From DASQHW01 sp038209365 (GTDB taxonomy: Bacteria > Actinomycetota > Acidimicrobiia > IMCC26256 > PALSA-610), in assembly GCA_038209365.1 (NCBI GenBank), contig JBBQXS010000010.1, positions 48,660 to 112,659 of the forward strand: 64,000 bases of DNA, in the 5' to 3' direction. Under the pieces are notes generated by a model. That model saw nothing but the letters and a program-made list of their open reading frames with translations. It was not told where the DNA came from and made no database searches. Below are positions 8,444 through 16,427 of this stretch, in pieces (positions within the stretch are counted from its first letter, which is position 1; the number at the start of each line of letters is the position of its first letter). A program made the position numbers and the translations under genes.

Positions 8444-8743
8444 ATGCCTATGAAGTCGGCCCGGCCTGGCTATCTCCTCGCTTTCGCATTCCCAGCCATC
8501 GCCGCGCTCGGCCACGCGTTCCAGCAGCCGTGGAGCGTCGGCCGGCCCGCCCATCACCACCTCGATCCGTTCTGCAGCTACACGACCCTGAACGTGATCG
8601 AGGACAGCCCGCTGCCGCCGTACGGCTACGCCACCGCCCTCGTGCTCTCACTGGTCCCACCGCTGTGGTTCAAAGTAATGAACCCGCGAGTCGCCGACGT
8701 GTTCGCGCGCCGCGACCAGCTCCAAGCACAAGGGTTCATCTAA
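8444..8743 (+). pseudogene. Shortened alkane 1-monooxygenase (AlkB) remnant
   Basis: A 99-aa open frame whose last 55 residues match the C-terminus of membrane alkane hydroxylases: HHHLDPFCSYTTLN, then an acidic-Pro stretch and PPLWFKVMNPRV. Full AlkB proteins are about 400 aa with several membrane helices and eight or more iron-binding His; here only one His cluster and one hydrophobic segment (GYLLAFAFPAIAALGHAF) remain. It therefore looks like an internally deleted or 5'-truncated relic. It ends 14 bases before the reductase fusion gene, the usual order for a hydroxylase and its electron donor. A small functional protein is possible but unlikely. Confidence 0.55.
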
Positions 8744-8757
8744 GGACCGCTCGCGCG

Positions 8758-10830
8758 ATGAAGCTCGGCAGGAAGCGCGACACTCGCGCCGAAGGGTCCG
8801 ATTCACCGGAAGCACAACTCCTGAAGCGCACCGGGTTGTTCTCGACCTTCGATCCCGACCAGCTGCAAGAGATGACCCAGCGCGTAAGCCGGATCACCTA
8901 CCGCGAAGGTGAGCTCATCGTCGAGGAAGGCGACGTCGGGGACGCGTTTTACGTGATCGACTGCGGCGCCGTGCGTATCAGCACGCTCGACGTGAACGCG
9001 CGCGAGATCGTGCTCGCGCGGTTGGACCCCGGCCAGTACTTCGGCGAACAGGCCCTGTTCGACGAGATCCCGAGCCGGCGCAACGCATCCGCCACAGCCA
9101 TCGCCGACACCGAGCTCCTGCGACTGGAGCAGACAGATTTCCGCCGAGTGCTCGAATCGAGTGGCAAGCTCGAGCAGTCGCTGCGCGAACGTGGCACCAA
9201 GCAGCTCGTCGAGAGGTGGACGCGACAGCATCCCGTGTTCGGCTCGCTCGACAACAAGTTGCTCGAGGGCCTGTCGCGTAACGTGCGCGACTTCGAATGC
9301 GGCGAGGTGATCTTCTCGCAGGGCGACGCCGCTGATGGTGTGTACTTCATCGCGGATGGCGAAGTGCGCATCGTCATCGCTTCCGACGGCGCCGAGGGTG
9401 CCGAGCCGCGCGAGACGATCCTGGTCCCCGGCCAGATGTTCGGTGAGGTCGGATCGCTGCAGTCGGCCCGGCGCGCGGGCACTGCGAGCGCCATCACGCA
9501 GACCCGGACACTGTTCTTCGACAGGAAGCAGTTCCGGAAGCTCTACGACTTACGCCCCGAGCTCGCGGATTGGGTGAAGGACGCGCAGAGCATCTACGAG
9601 ATCCCCAAGCGCGGTGTGGTTTCGATCCTCGAGGGCGAGTACCGCGGCGTGAGCTGTCTCACCTCGGCATTCCGGCTCCAGGACGGCCGCTCGGTCAGCG
9701 CGTCCAAGGTGCGGGGCGACGAGATCTTCGTGCTCGCCGAGGAAGGTGCCTCCGACGGCCGAGTGCTGCGCTGGGAGAAGAATCTCCAGCGGCGCGAACT
9801 CACTGTGGCGGACGGCCGCATCACGGCGATCGTCTGCCACGGCTACTGGGCCGATCTCGAGCAAGCGTGCTCGATGGCGCTCGACGCGACCCCGTTGGAC
9901 GAATGGCGCGAGGCGCTCTTTCGCGATTCCGGCCGGCTCGAGATCGTCGAACCCGAGGAGAGCAGCGACCCGAGCACACTGCTCTGCAATTGCATGCGTA
10001 TCACGCGAGGTCGGGTGCGGGAAGTCATCGGCGGCGGCGACACCGAGGTCGACGACGTGTCGAGCGCAACGGGCGCAGGCACGGTGTGCGGCGGCTGCCG
10101 GCCGAAGATCAGCGCCATGCTGGGGAACACGTGCTGGGAGCCCGTGCGCGTCGCCGACGCCATCGAGCGCGGTCCCGGTGTCCGCAGCTACCGCCTCACG
10201 CCCTATTCCGGCACGGTGGCACCCTACGAGCCCGGCCAGCACGTGGTGATCCAGTCGCTGATCGACGAGCGCTTCATCTCGCGCACCTACACGCTCACAT
10301 CTCATCGGAGCTTTGACAGCTACGAGATCACGGTGAAGCGCGAACCCGAGGGCTACTTCTCGGGTTGGCTGTTCGAGCGGGCGGGGCACGACCCGTTCAT
10401 GCGCGTCGCGCCGCCCTCCGGCACAGGCATCCACACGTTGCTGGGTGACGCACCGATCGTGTGCCTGGTCGCGGGCATCGGTGTGACGCCGGCTGTCGCG
10501 TTGGCCCGGCATCTCGACCAGGCCGCCGCGACGCAGCACCTGCGCATCGACTACTCCGCGCGAACCCGCGAGGATCTGGTCTTCGGCGACGAGCTGCGCG
10601 CAATCGAGAGCCGCCGGCCGAACATCTCGATCCAGCTGCGGTTGACCTCGGAGACCGGCCGACTCGGGCCGACCGACATCGAGGGTCTCGTGGCCGACTA
10701 TCCCGCGGCCAGCTTCTTCGTCTGCGGACCGCGCCGTTACCACGCCGAGGTGTCCGCCGCCCTGCTGTCAGCAGGAGTGCATCCGGAACGGGTGCGCAGC
10801 GAAGAATTCCGCCATGCCGCTGCGCCCTGA
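8758..10830 (+). CDS. Double cNMP-binding domain / BFD-type [2Fe-2S] / ferredoxin-reductase fusion
   Basis: A 690-aa multidomain cytoplasmic protein. Residues about 25-140 and 150-265 are two cyclic-nucleotide-binding folds (GDVGDAFYVI, YFGEQALFDE; GDAADGVYFI, MFGEVGSL). A linker domain of unknown type follows. C410-x-C412 and C444-x2-C447 form a BFD-type [2Fe-2S] site. From about residue 465 comes an FAD/NAD(P)H reductase module with RTYTLTS, GIGVTPAVALA and FFVCGPRRY. This predicts an electron-transfer protein whose activity is gated by cAMP/cGMP or another ligand. Right behind an AlkB remnant it would have been the donor to that hydroxylase. Both are bracketed by the palindromic repeats. 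Confidence 0.85.
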   Translation: MKLGRKRDTRAEGSDSPEAQLLKRTGLFSTFDPDQLQEMTQRVSRITYREGELIVEEGDVGDAFYVIDCGAVRISTLDVNAREIVLARLDPGQYFGEQALFDEIPSRRNASATAIADTELLRLEQTDFRRVLESSGKLEQSLRERGTKQLVERWTRQHPVFGSLDNKLLEGLSRNVRDFECGEVIFSQGDAADGVYFIADGEVRIVIASDGAEGAEPRETILVPGQMFGEVGSLQSARRAGTASAITQTRTLFFDRKQFRKLYDLRPELADWVKDAQSIYEIPKRGVVSILEGEYRGVSCLTSAFRLQDGRSVSASKVRGDEIFVLAEEGASDGRVLRWEKNLQRRELTVADGRITAIVCHGYWADLEQACSMALDATPLDEWREALFRDSGRLEIVEPEESSDPSTLLCNCMRITRGRVREVIGGGDTEVDDVSSATGAGTVCGGCRPKISAMLGNTCWEPVRVADAIERGPGVRSYRLTPYSGTVAPYEPGQHVVIQSLIDERFISRTYTLTSHRSFDSYEITVKREPEGYFSGWLFERAGHDPFMRVAPPSGTGIHTLLGDAPIVCLVAGIGVTPAVALARHLDQAAATQHLRIDYSARTREDLVFGDELRAIESRRPNISIQLRLTSETGRLGPTDIEGLVADYPAASFFVCGPRRYHAEVSAALLSAGVHPERVRSEEFRHAAAP

Positions 10831-10887
10831 TCGACGCCGGTGCGTGACCCGCGCACACCTTCTGCCATCCACCGACCGTGAAACGAC

Positions 10888-11008
10888 CAATCAGATTGGA
10901 CGCTGGGCACGCGTGTGGCGGGCTACGCGTCCAAACAGCCCGGGGCGCTCCATCGGTGTTTGGACGCTCAGCACGCGTGTGGCGGGCTGCGCGTCCAATC
11001 AGATTGGA
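10888..11008. repeat. Palindromic repeat element, right copy (two 39-nt units)
   Basis: Second copy of the element at 8108-8237. Units lie at 10897-10935 and 10961-10999 with a 25-nt spacer that again starts ACAGCC and ends CGGTGT. Both ends carry the palindrome CCAATCAGATTGG (10888-10900 and 10996-11008). Units differ from those of the left copy only at positions 10-12 and 29-30, and these changes mostly keep the stem paired, while the 15-nt loop CACGCGTGTGGCGGG is invariant. It lies between the convergent reductase-fusion and hydrolase genes. Confidence 0.85.
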
Positions 11009-11022
11009 CAGTTATCGGGGAG

Positions 11023-11925
11023 TTAGTCGACGGGCCAGAGCTCGAGCAGGGTCTTGAAGATCTCTTCGGACGCGTCGAGCGCACCGAGATGGCTTTCGCC
11101 GTGCCGGATGCGTAGCTCGGCGTCGGGCACGAGCTCCATCATGTGGTGGACGTGGGCAACCGGCACGATGTTGTCCGCGTCGCCGTGCCAGAACCGGACC
11201 GGCACGCGGATGTCGCGCAGCGAGAAGCCCCAGTCGCGTGTGAACAGCACGACATCGGTCGGGAGCGCGTGTGCTTGCTTGCGCAGCGAGCGCAGGATGT
11301 CCTCGATGAACATCTGTTTCATCTCGGGCCGCCGGAACACGCGCTTGTCGCCCTCGGGCGAGATCGCGACGTACAGGTCGAACACCTGCGACCGGATCGG
11401 CGCGAGCACTCGCACCAGGCGGTGCAACCCGTCGCCCACCGGACGGCGGGCGAGCTCCACGAGTGGTGCCAGTCGTCGCGCGAGGCCGATCACCCCGCCG
11501 GTGGCCGCGTCCGCGCCGCGAGTCGGCGCGACCCCGCCGAGTACCGCGGCCGCGACCACACGGTCCGGGAAGCGGTACGCGCACGCGAGCGCGTACGGAC
11601 CGCCGCCCGAGAGGCCGACGACTGCGAATCGCTCTTCGCCGAGCGCGTCGGCGATCGAGCCGACGTCGTCGGCGAAGCCCAGCACGTTGGGGTAGACGTG
11701 CGGTGTCGAGAAGCCGACGCCCGGCCGTTCGAGCAGGATCAGCCTGATGCCCATCTCCATCGCGATGGGGTGTGTGTGCGGCGAGATCTGGGTGCGTCCG
11801 CCGGGCGTGCCGTGGAACCAGAACACGACGCGCCCGTGCGGGTTGCCATACTCGGCGAAGCTGATGCGCCGGTGCGTCGCGACGCGAAACGTTCCTTCGA
11901 GGCGGGGTTCGACGACCGAGTTCAT
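11023..11925 (-). CDS. Alpha/beta hydrolase
   Basis: A 300-aa alpha/beta hydrolase. It shows the oxyanion motif VVFWFHGTPGGR, the nucleophile elbow VGLSGGGPYALA, an acid in WHGDADNIVP and the catalytic His in RHGESHLGAL. This type is frequent among actinobacterial esterases and epoxide-hydrolase-like proteins. The ATG at 11925 begins MNSVVEPRLEGTFRVA; the frame upstream is antisense of the neighbour. It is divergent from the dCTP deaminase (90 bp between starts). Substrate unknown. Confidence 0.85.
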   Translation of the reverse strand: MNSVVEPRLEGTFRVATHRRISFAEYGNPHGRVVFWFHGTPGGRTQISPHTHPIAMEMGIRLILLERPGVGFSTPHVYPNVLGFADDVGSIADALGEERFAVVGLSGGGPYALACAYRFPDRVVAAAVLGGVAPTRGADAATGGVIGLARRLAPLVELARRPVGDGLHRLVRVLAPIRSQVFDLYVAISPEGDKRVFRRPEMKQMFIEDILRSLRKQAHALPTDVVLFTRDWGFSLRDIRVPVRFWHGDADNIVPVAHVHHMMELVPDAELRIRHGESHLGALDASEEIFKTLLELWPVD

Positions 11926-12015
11926 GCCCACACGTTGCCACGAAGCCGGGGTGTCGGCGCCACCGAGGCCGCAGGCGGCCGAGAACGTCGATATCGCCGC
12001 ATAGCATCGGCGGCG

Positions 12016-13152
12016 GTGGACCTCGACCTCCCGTCCGGCCGCGCCGGCGTCCTGCCGTGCCAGTACCTCGAGCGTGCGATCGCGGCGCGCGTCATCGACG
12101 CGGGGCGGTTCACCATCCCGGAAGAGAACGTGCAACCGGCGAGCCTCGACCTGCGGCTCGGTGAAGTCGCGTATCGCATCCGATGCAGCTTCCTCCCCGA
12201 CCGCCAGACCGTCGAACGGCGCGTCAAGGACTACATCATCGACGAGCTCGACCTCCGCAAGGACGGCGTCGTGCTCGAGACCAAGCGGCCGTACATCATC
12301 CCGTTGAAGGAGCGGCTCGCGCTCCCTGCGGGTGTGCGCGGCAAGGCCAACCCGAAGAGCTCGACCGGTCGCATCGACGTGTTCACCCGCGTGATCACCG
12401 ACGAGAGCTACCGCTTCGACGAGATCGCCGACGCCTACGACGGGCCGCTCTACCTCGAGGTCGTGCCGCTTTCGTTCCCGGTGCGAGTTCGCGAGGACGT
12501 GTCGCTCAACCAGCTGCGTCTGTCGGTCGGTCGCGCGCGACTCGACGACGACGACGTGCGCGCGTTCCACCGCAAGCAGCCCCTGCTGTACGACCACGGC
12601 AAACCGGTGTCGAACTCCAAGCTCGCGTTGAGCGGCGGGCTCTTCCTCGGGCTCGACCTCCGCGGCGACGAGGACGGCCGGGTCGGTTACCGGGCCCGAG
12701 ACAACGCACCGCTGCTCGACCTGTACAAGAGCGCGGACGTCCCCGTCGATCCGGAGTCGTTCTGGGAACCGGTGAAGCGCGAGGACGGTGACCGGGTCGT
12801 GCTCACGCCGCAGCGCTTCTATCTGCTGATGAGCAACGAGGCGGTGTCGATCCCGCCCACGCTCGCGTCGGAGATGACCGCCTACGACCCCACGAGCGGC
12901 GAGCTGCGCACGCACTATGCGGGCTTCTTCGATCCCGGTTTCGGGTTCGACCCGGCCGGGGAGTTCACCGGTTCACGCGCTGCGCTGGAAGTGCGCGCCC
13001 ACGACGTGCCGTTCATGATCGAGCACGGTCAACGGGTCTGCAAGCTCACGTTCGAACACATGCTCGAAGCACCGGACCGTCTCTACGGCCAGGGCATCGG
13101 TTCGAACTATCAACGCCAAGACGAGACGCTGAGCAAGCACTTCTCCCGTTGA
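12016..13152 (+). CDS. Long-form dCTP deaminase-like protein
   Basis: A 378-aa protein of the duplicated dCTP-deaminase/dUTPase-fold family (about twice the length of the classical ~190-aa Dcd). The diagnostic motif is GKANPKSSTGRIDVFTRV near residue 113, with NVQPASLDLRLGE earlier and a second fold module with LRTHYAGFFDPGFGFD near the C-terminus. Expected role: dCTP to dUTP, feeding dTMP synthesis. The GTG at 12016 is the first sensible start after the divergent hydrolase; no ATG precedes the conserved region closely. Trimer-type active-site residues were not checked individually. Confidence 0.8.
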   Translation: MDLDLPSGRAGVLPCQYLERAIAARVIDAGRFTIPEENVQPASLDLRLGEVAYRIRCSFLPDRQTVERRVKDYIIDELDLRKDGVVLETKRPYIIPLKERLALPAGVRGKANPKSSTGRIDVFTRVITDESYRFDEIADAYDGPLYLEVVPLSFPVRVREDVSLNQLRLSVGRARLDDDDVRAFHRKQPLLYDHGKPVSNSKLALSGGLFLGLDLRGDEDGRVGYRARDNAPLLDLYKSADVPVDPESFWEPVKREDGDRVVLTPQRFYLLMSNEAVSIPPTLASEMTAYDPTSGELRTHYAGFFDPGFGFDPAGEFTGSRAALEVRAHDVPFMIEHGQRVCKLTFEHMLEAPDRLYGQGIGSNYQRQDETLSKHFSR

Positions 13153-13164
13153 ACGGGCGGCCGG

Positions 13165-13200
13165 CTGAGGAAGGCCCGCTCAGGAAGGCTGCTCAGGAAG
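13165..13200. repeat. Three short direct repeats
   Basis: The 9-mer CTSAGGAAG occurs three times (13165-13173, 13179-13187, 13192-13200) at 13-14 base spacing between the convergent stops at 13152 and 13207. It may be a small tandem duplication; there is no evident function. Confidence 0.5.
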
Positions 13201-13206
13201 CGCGCA

Positions 13207-13617
13207 TCAGGACGGGATGACGCCGATCGCCTGCAGCAGCGGGACCTGGTCGACGACGTTCCAGTGCTCGACCACCTGACCGTCGCGATACCGCGCGATG
13301 TCCATGACCGCCACGGTGAATCCCCTTCCGGTACCGGCAATGCCCATCAGCTCGCCTTGATGCGTGCCGTGAAACGTTTTGTGGGTCACGACCTTGTCGC
13401 CGTCGAGGAGCATGTCGTGGATCTCGGCGCGGAAGTCCGGGCACGCGGCGTGGAACATGGCGAACATCTCTTTCACGCCGTCCTTCGTCGGCGGAAACGG
13501 CGGCATCGTCGTGTGGTTGACGAAGTCGTCGGCGATCAGCTCGTCGGCGACGTCGACCTTGCCTTCGGTCTGGAATTCCTCGACGAACCGTCGTTGCAGG
13601 ACTTTGAGGTCGGTCAT
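13207..13617 (-). CDS. SnoaL-like ester cyclase/NTF2-fold protein
   Basis: A 136-aa NTF2-like fold protein: MTDLKVLQRRFVEEF, DELIADDFVNHTTMPPFPP, FHAACPDFRAEIHDML, GDKVVTHKTFHGTHQGELMGI and HWNVVDQVPLLQ are characteristic of SnoaL/ester-cyclase-type proteins. These range from polyketide cyclases to stress-linked enzymes, so function is uncertain. Gene stands alone, convergent with the dCTP deaminase. A strong hairpin lies 44 bases upstream of its start. Confidence 0.75.
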   Translation of the reverse strand: MTDLKVLQRRFVEEFQTEGKVDVADELIADDFVNHTTMPPFPPTKDGVKEMFAMFHAACPDFRAEIHDMLLDGDKVVTHKTFHGTHQGELMGIAGTGRGFTVAVMDIARYRDGQVVEHWNVVDQVPLLQAIGVIPS

Positions 13618-13946
13618 GCTGCGAGATTCGTTGCACGACCTCGACCGGATCACGACGCGTCTCGGCCCCGCCGATGTGGGGGAGGCGGGGCCGAGGCTGG
13701 GGTCAGTTCGGGCCGGCACTGTTGGGGTCATTGGGCTGGGTGAGCGCCGTCCCACCAACAGGGTGCTCCCAACGGCGCCCCGAACGCAAGCATTTGCCCA
13801 TGCAACGCGCCGAGCGCGCGCACCGACGGGCGGGCGGACACGGTACGCGTCCGTTCGAGCCGACGATGAGTGCCCGGTTCGTGCCGAACACACCGGTGGC
13901 CACGGCGCGAGGTCATCTCGCACGGCTCCGCGTACGCTCGGCGGCC
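13618..13946. other. 329-bp intergenic region between divergent genes
   Basis: No convincing coding sequence on either strand. It holds the hairpin at 13661-13695 and must contain the promoters of the divergent SnoaL-like and PIG-L genes, but I could not pick consensus boxes with confidence. Open frames through it have no recognisable family features. Confidence 0.5.
13661..13695. other. Perfect 12-bp stem hairpin upstream of the SnoaL-like gene
   Basis: CTCGGCCCCGCC (13661-13672) pairs perfectly with GGCGGGGCCGAG (13684-13695) across an 11-base loop. There is no T-tract on either side. It lies upstream of both divergent genes, so a 5'-UTR structure of the minus-strand gene or a transcription block are both possible. 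Confidence 0.6.
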
Positions 13947-14738
13947 ATGCAACGAGAGGGACCCCTGTTGCTCGTCGTCGTCGCGCATCCCGACGACGAG
14001 ACGTTCGGTACCGGGTCCGTGATCGCCAACGCCGCGGCGCGCGGCGTGCGTGTCGTCGTGTGCTGCGCGACCCGAGGCGAGGCGGGCGAGGACATGAGCG
14101 GCACGACGAGCGGACCTGCAGAGCTCGCGGTCGTGCGCGAAGGGGAACTGCGCGCCGCGGCCGAGGTGCTGGGCGCCGACGACGTCGTGTTGCTCGACTT
14201 CGCCGACTCCGGGCTCAATGGCGAGATGCCGCCGAACGCTCTCGCCGCGGTGGACCTCGAGGACGTCATCACGCCGATCGCCGCGCTGATCGAGGAGCGC
14301 CGGCCCGACGTGGTGGTCACGCTCGACCCGGAATCGGTCAACGACCATCGCGATCACATGCGGATCGGTGAAGCGGCCACGATCGCGTTCGACCGCGCCG
14401 CGTTGCCGGCGGCGCGGCTGTATCACTGGACGTTGGCGCGGGCGACGATGGATCGGTGGCTCACGGCGATGAAGGCGCAGGGCCTGCTCGAGCAGTACGT
14501 CGACTTGGAGCTCGGTCGGCCCGACGACGAGATCACCACGGTCGTCGACGTCGCGCACGTCATCGAGACGCGGCGGGCGGGGATCGCCGAGCACCGCACC
14601 CAACTCTCGCCCTTCACCGGCCTCTCACCCGAGCTGGAACGCACGATCCTCTCGCACGATTTCTTCGTGCGCGCGGTCCCGGCGTGGGAGGGCGGCCCGA
14701 AGGAGACGGATCTCTTCAGCGACGGCGCGACGGCCTAG
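13947..14738 (+). CDS. PIG-L/LmbE-family zinc deacetylase
   Basis: A 263-aa PIG-L family protein. The zinc-binding/catalytic signature AHPDDETFG sits at residue 13, and the third ligand is in NDHRDHMRIG. In actinobacteria this family includes mycothiol-pathway MshB and Mca and many N-acetyl-sugar deacetylases. The alternate in-frame Met upstream is preceded by low-quality coding sequence, so I used 13947. Convergent with the dienelactone-hydrolase-like gene: the two stop codons share the palindrome CTAG. Whether it is an MshB/Mca homologue cannot be decided here. Confidence 0.85.
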   Translation: MQREGPLLLVVVAHPDDETFGTGSVIANAAARGVRVVVCCATRGEAGEDMSGTTSGPAELAVVREGELRAAAEVLGADDVVLLDFADSGLNGEMPPNALAAVDLEDVITPIAALIEERRPDVVVTLDPESVNDHRDHMRIGEAATIAFDRAALPAARLYHWTLARATMDRWLTAMKAQGLLEQYVDLELGRPDDEITTVVDVAHVIETRRAGIAEHRTQLSPFTGLSPELERTILSHDFFVRAVPAWEGGPKETDLFSDGATA

Positions 14739-15364
14739 CCGACCCGGAGGTGGGCGCCGAAGAATTCGAGAAGTCGACGCCAGGCGTCGGTTGCGGCTTC
14801 CTCGTCGTAGGCATCCGAGCCGTCGCGCATGAACCCGTGGCCGGCGTTCTCGTAGACGACGACCTGACCCAGATGATGCTTTTCGATCTCGGCGATGTCG
14901 TCCCTGCTGATGTGTTGGTCGTTGCCGCCGAAGAACATCAGCAACGGGCAGTACGACTCGCCGAGCATCTGTGCGATCGTCGCCCCGTAGAAGGGTGCGG
15001 CGGCATCGACGTCGACTCCCGACACGGCGGCGAGATACGCGAACGTGCCACCCATGCAGAAGCCGGTGACACCGACGGTCGCGGCGCCGAGCTCGCGGAC
15101 GCGTGCCACGACGTCGACGATGTCCGATCGGGCGTCTTCCGGTGTCAGCTGCCGAAAATGCTGGTCGCTCACGTCGGGGTTGTTGCCACCGAAGCGCCAG
15201 TACAGGTCGGGTGCCACGGCGGCGTAGCCCTCGCCCGCGAGCCGTTCGCAGACACGCAGCAGCTGTGGCGTGAGGCCCATTCCCTCCATCACGACGACCA
15301 CGCCGGGCCACGGCGGTGGTGACGCAGGGAGCGAGCAGAAGTAAGGAACCGCGATCTCGGACAT
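14735..15364 (-). CDS. Dienelactone hydrolase family protein
   Basis: A 209-aa protein of the dienelactone-hydrolase fold. The nucleophile is Cys in GVTGFCMGGTFAY, with an Asp in FFGGNDQHIS and the His in ENAGHGFM, giving the Cys-Asp-His triad of true DLH enzymes rather than a Ser esterase. DLH opens dienelactones in chlorocatechol or protoanemonin breakdown. Start ATG 15364 is chosen over 15382 because residues MSEIAVPYF align with the usual N-terminus. No pathway partner is adjacent. Confidence 0.8.
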   Translation of the reverse strand: MSEIAVPYFCSLPASPPPWPGVVVVMEGMGLTPQLLRVCERLAGEGYAAVAPDLYWRFGGNNPDVSDQHFRQLTPEDARSDIVDVVARVRELGAATVGVTGFCMGGTFAYLAAVSGVDVDAAAPFYGATIAQMLGESYCPLLMFFGGNDQHISRDDIAEIEKHHLGQVVVYENAGHGFMRDGSDAYDEEAATDAWRRLLEFFGAHLRVG

Positions 15365-15433
15365 GAAAAAGACCGTACCCATTTCGCGGCCGTACTCGCT
15401 GTCGGCGTGGTGCCGCGACTCGATCTTTTCCGC

Positions 15434-16426
15434 TCAGCGAGGCGCGTCACCGCGGCGGAATGCCGCGGTGACCTCGTTCAGGCGAGCGACGAGATCGGGG
15501 TCGAGCCGAACGTCGACGGCGGCGAGCGTCGCGTCGAGCTGCTCGGGACGGCTCGCGCCGACGATCGGCGAAGTGATCGCGGGATGCTGCAGCACCCACG
15601 CCACCGCGAGCGTGGGGATCGGCATGCCGGCATCGTTTGCGACCTTCACCAGCTCGTCGACCGTGTCGAACACGTGCTCGTGCCAGTACCGGTCCTGGTA
15701 CGTGCGCGCCGCGTTGCCGAGCGCGAAGCGGGTGCCCTCTTCGGGTTCCTTCGACCGGTCGTGCTTCCCCGACAGCATCCCGCCCGCGATCGGGTTGTAC
15801 GGGATCACACCGACCTGCTCGTCCAGGCACAAGGGCAGGAGCTCACGCTCGAACTCGCGGAACAGCAGGTTGTAACGCGGCTGCACCGAGTCGAAGCGGG
15901 CGAGCCCGCGTGTCTCACTCCGGCCGAGGGCGCGCGCGAGCCGGTATGCGAGGAAGTTCGAGCAGCCGATATACCGCACCTTGCCGACGCGCACGAGGTG
16001 GTCGAGTGCCTCGAGCGACTCGTCGAGGGGAACTCCGGGGTCGTCGAAGTGCAGCTGATAGAGGTCGACGAAGTCGGTCTGGAGCCGGCGCAATGACGCG
16101 TCGATCGCGTCCATGATGTGGCGGCGGCTGTTGCCCATGTCCCACGGCCGGCGCCCCATCGGCCCGAAGCACTTCGTCGCGACGACGTACTGGTCGCGTT
16201 TGCCCGCGAGCCAGCGGCCGACGATCTCTTCGGTACGGCCGGCGGTGCGGTGGTCGCCGCCGAGCGGATACACATCCGCGGTGTCGAGGAACGTCACGCC
16301 CTTGTCGGCGGCGTGATCGAGAATCGCCCGCGAGTCGTCCTCGTCGACTTGCAAGCCGAACGTCATCGTGCCGAGACAGATGCGCGACACCTGGAGGCCG
16401 GTCCGGCCGAGTCGAACGTGCTGCAT
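15434..16426 (-). CDS. Aldo/keto reductase
   Basis: A 330-aa TIM-barrel aldo/keto reductase starting MQHVRLGRTGLQVSRICLGT. The catalytic tetrad is visible as Asp and Tyr in FLDTADVYPLGG, Lys in VVATKCFGPMG and His in DLYQLHFDDP. NADP-binding residues are in SPIVGASRPEQLD. It follows the ECF T-subunit gene with a single base between, so it is probably in the same transcript. Likely NADPH-dependent carbonyl reductase; substrate unknown. Confidence 0.85.
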   Translation of the reverse strand: MQHVRLGRTGLQVSRICLGTMTFGLQVDEDDSRAILDHAADKGVTFLDTADVYPLGGDHRTAGRTEEIVGRWLAGKRDQYVVATKCFGPMGRRPWDMGNSRRHIMDAIDASLRRLQTDFVDLYQLHFDDPGVPLDESLEALDHLVRVGKVRYIGCSNFLAYRLARALGRSETRGLARFDSVQPRYNLLFREFERELLPLCLDEQVGVIPYNPIAGGMLSGKHDRSKEPEEGTRFALGNAARTYQDRYWHEHVFDTVDELVKVANDAGMPIPTLAVAWVLQHPAITSPIVGASRPEQLDATLAAVDVRLDPDLVARLNEVTAAFRRGDAPR

Positions 16427-16427
16427 G

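Noticed and set aside
12949..12975. tRNA-like GGTTCGA string
   Set aside because: It lies inside the dCTP-deaminase coding region with no cloverleaf arms; no tRNA supported anywhere in the window.
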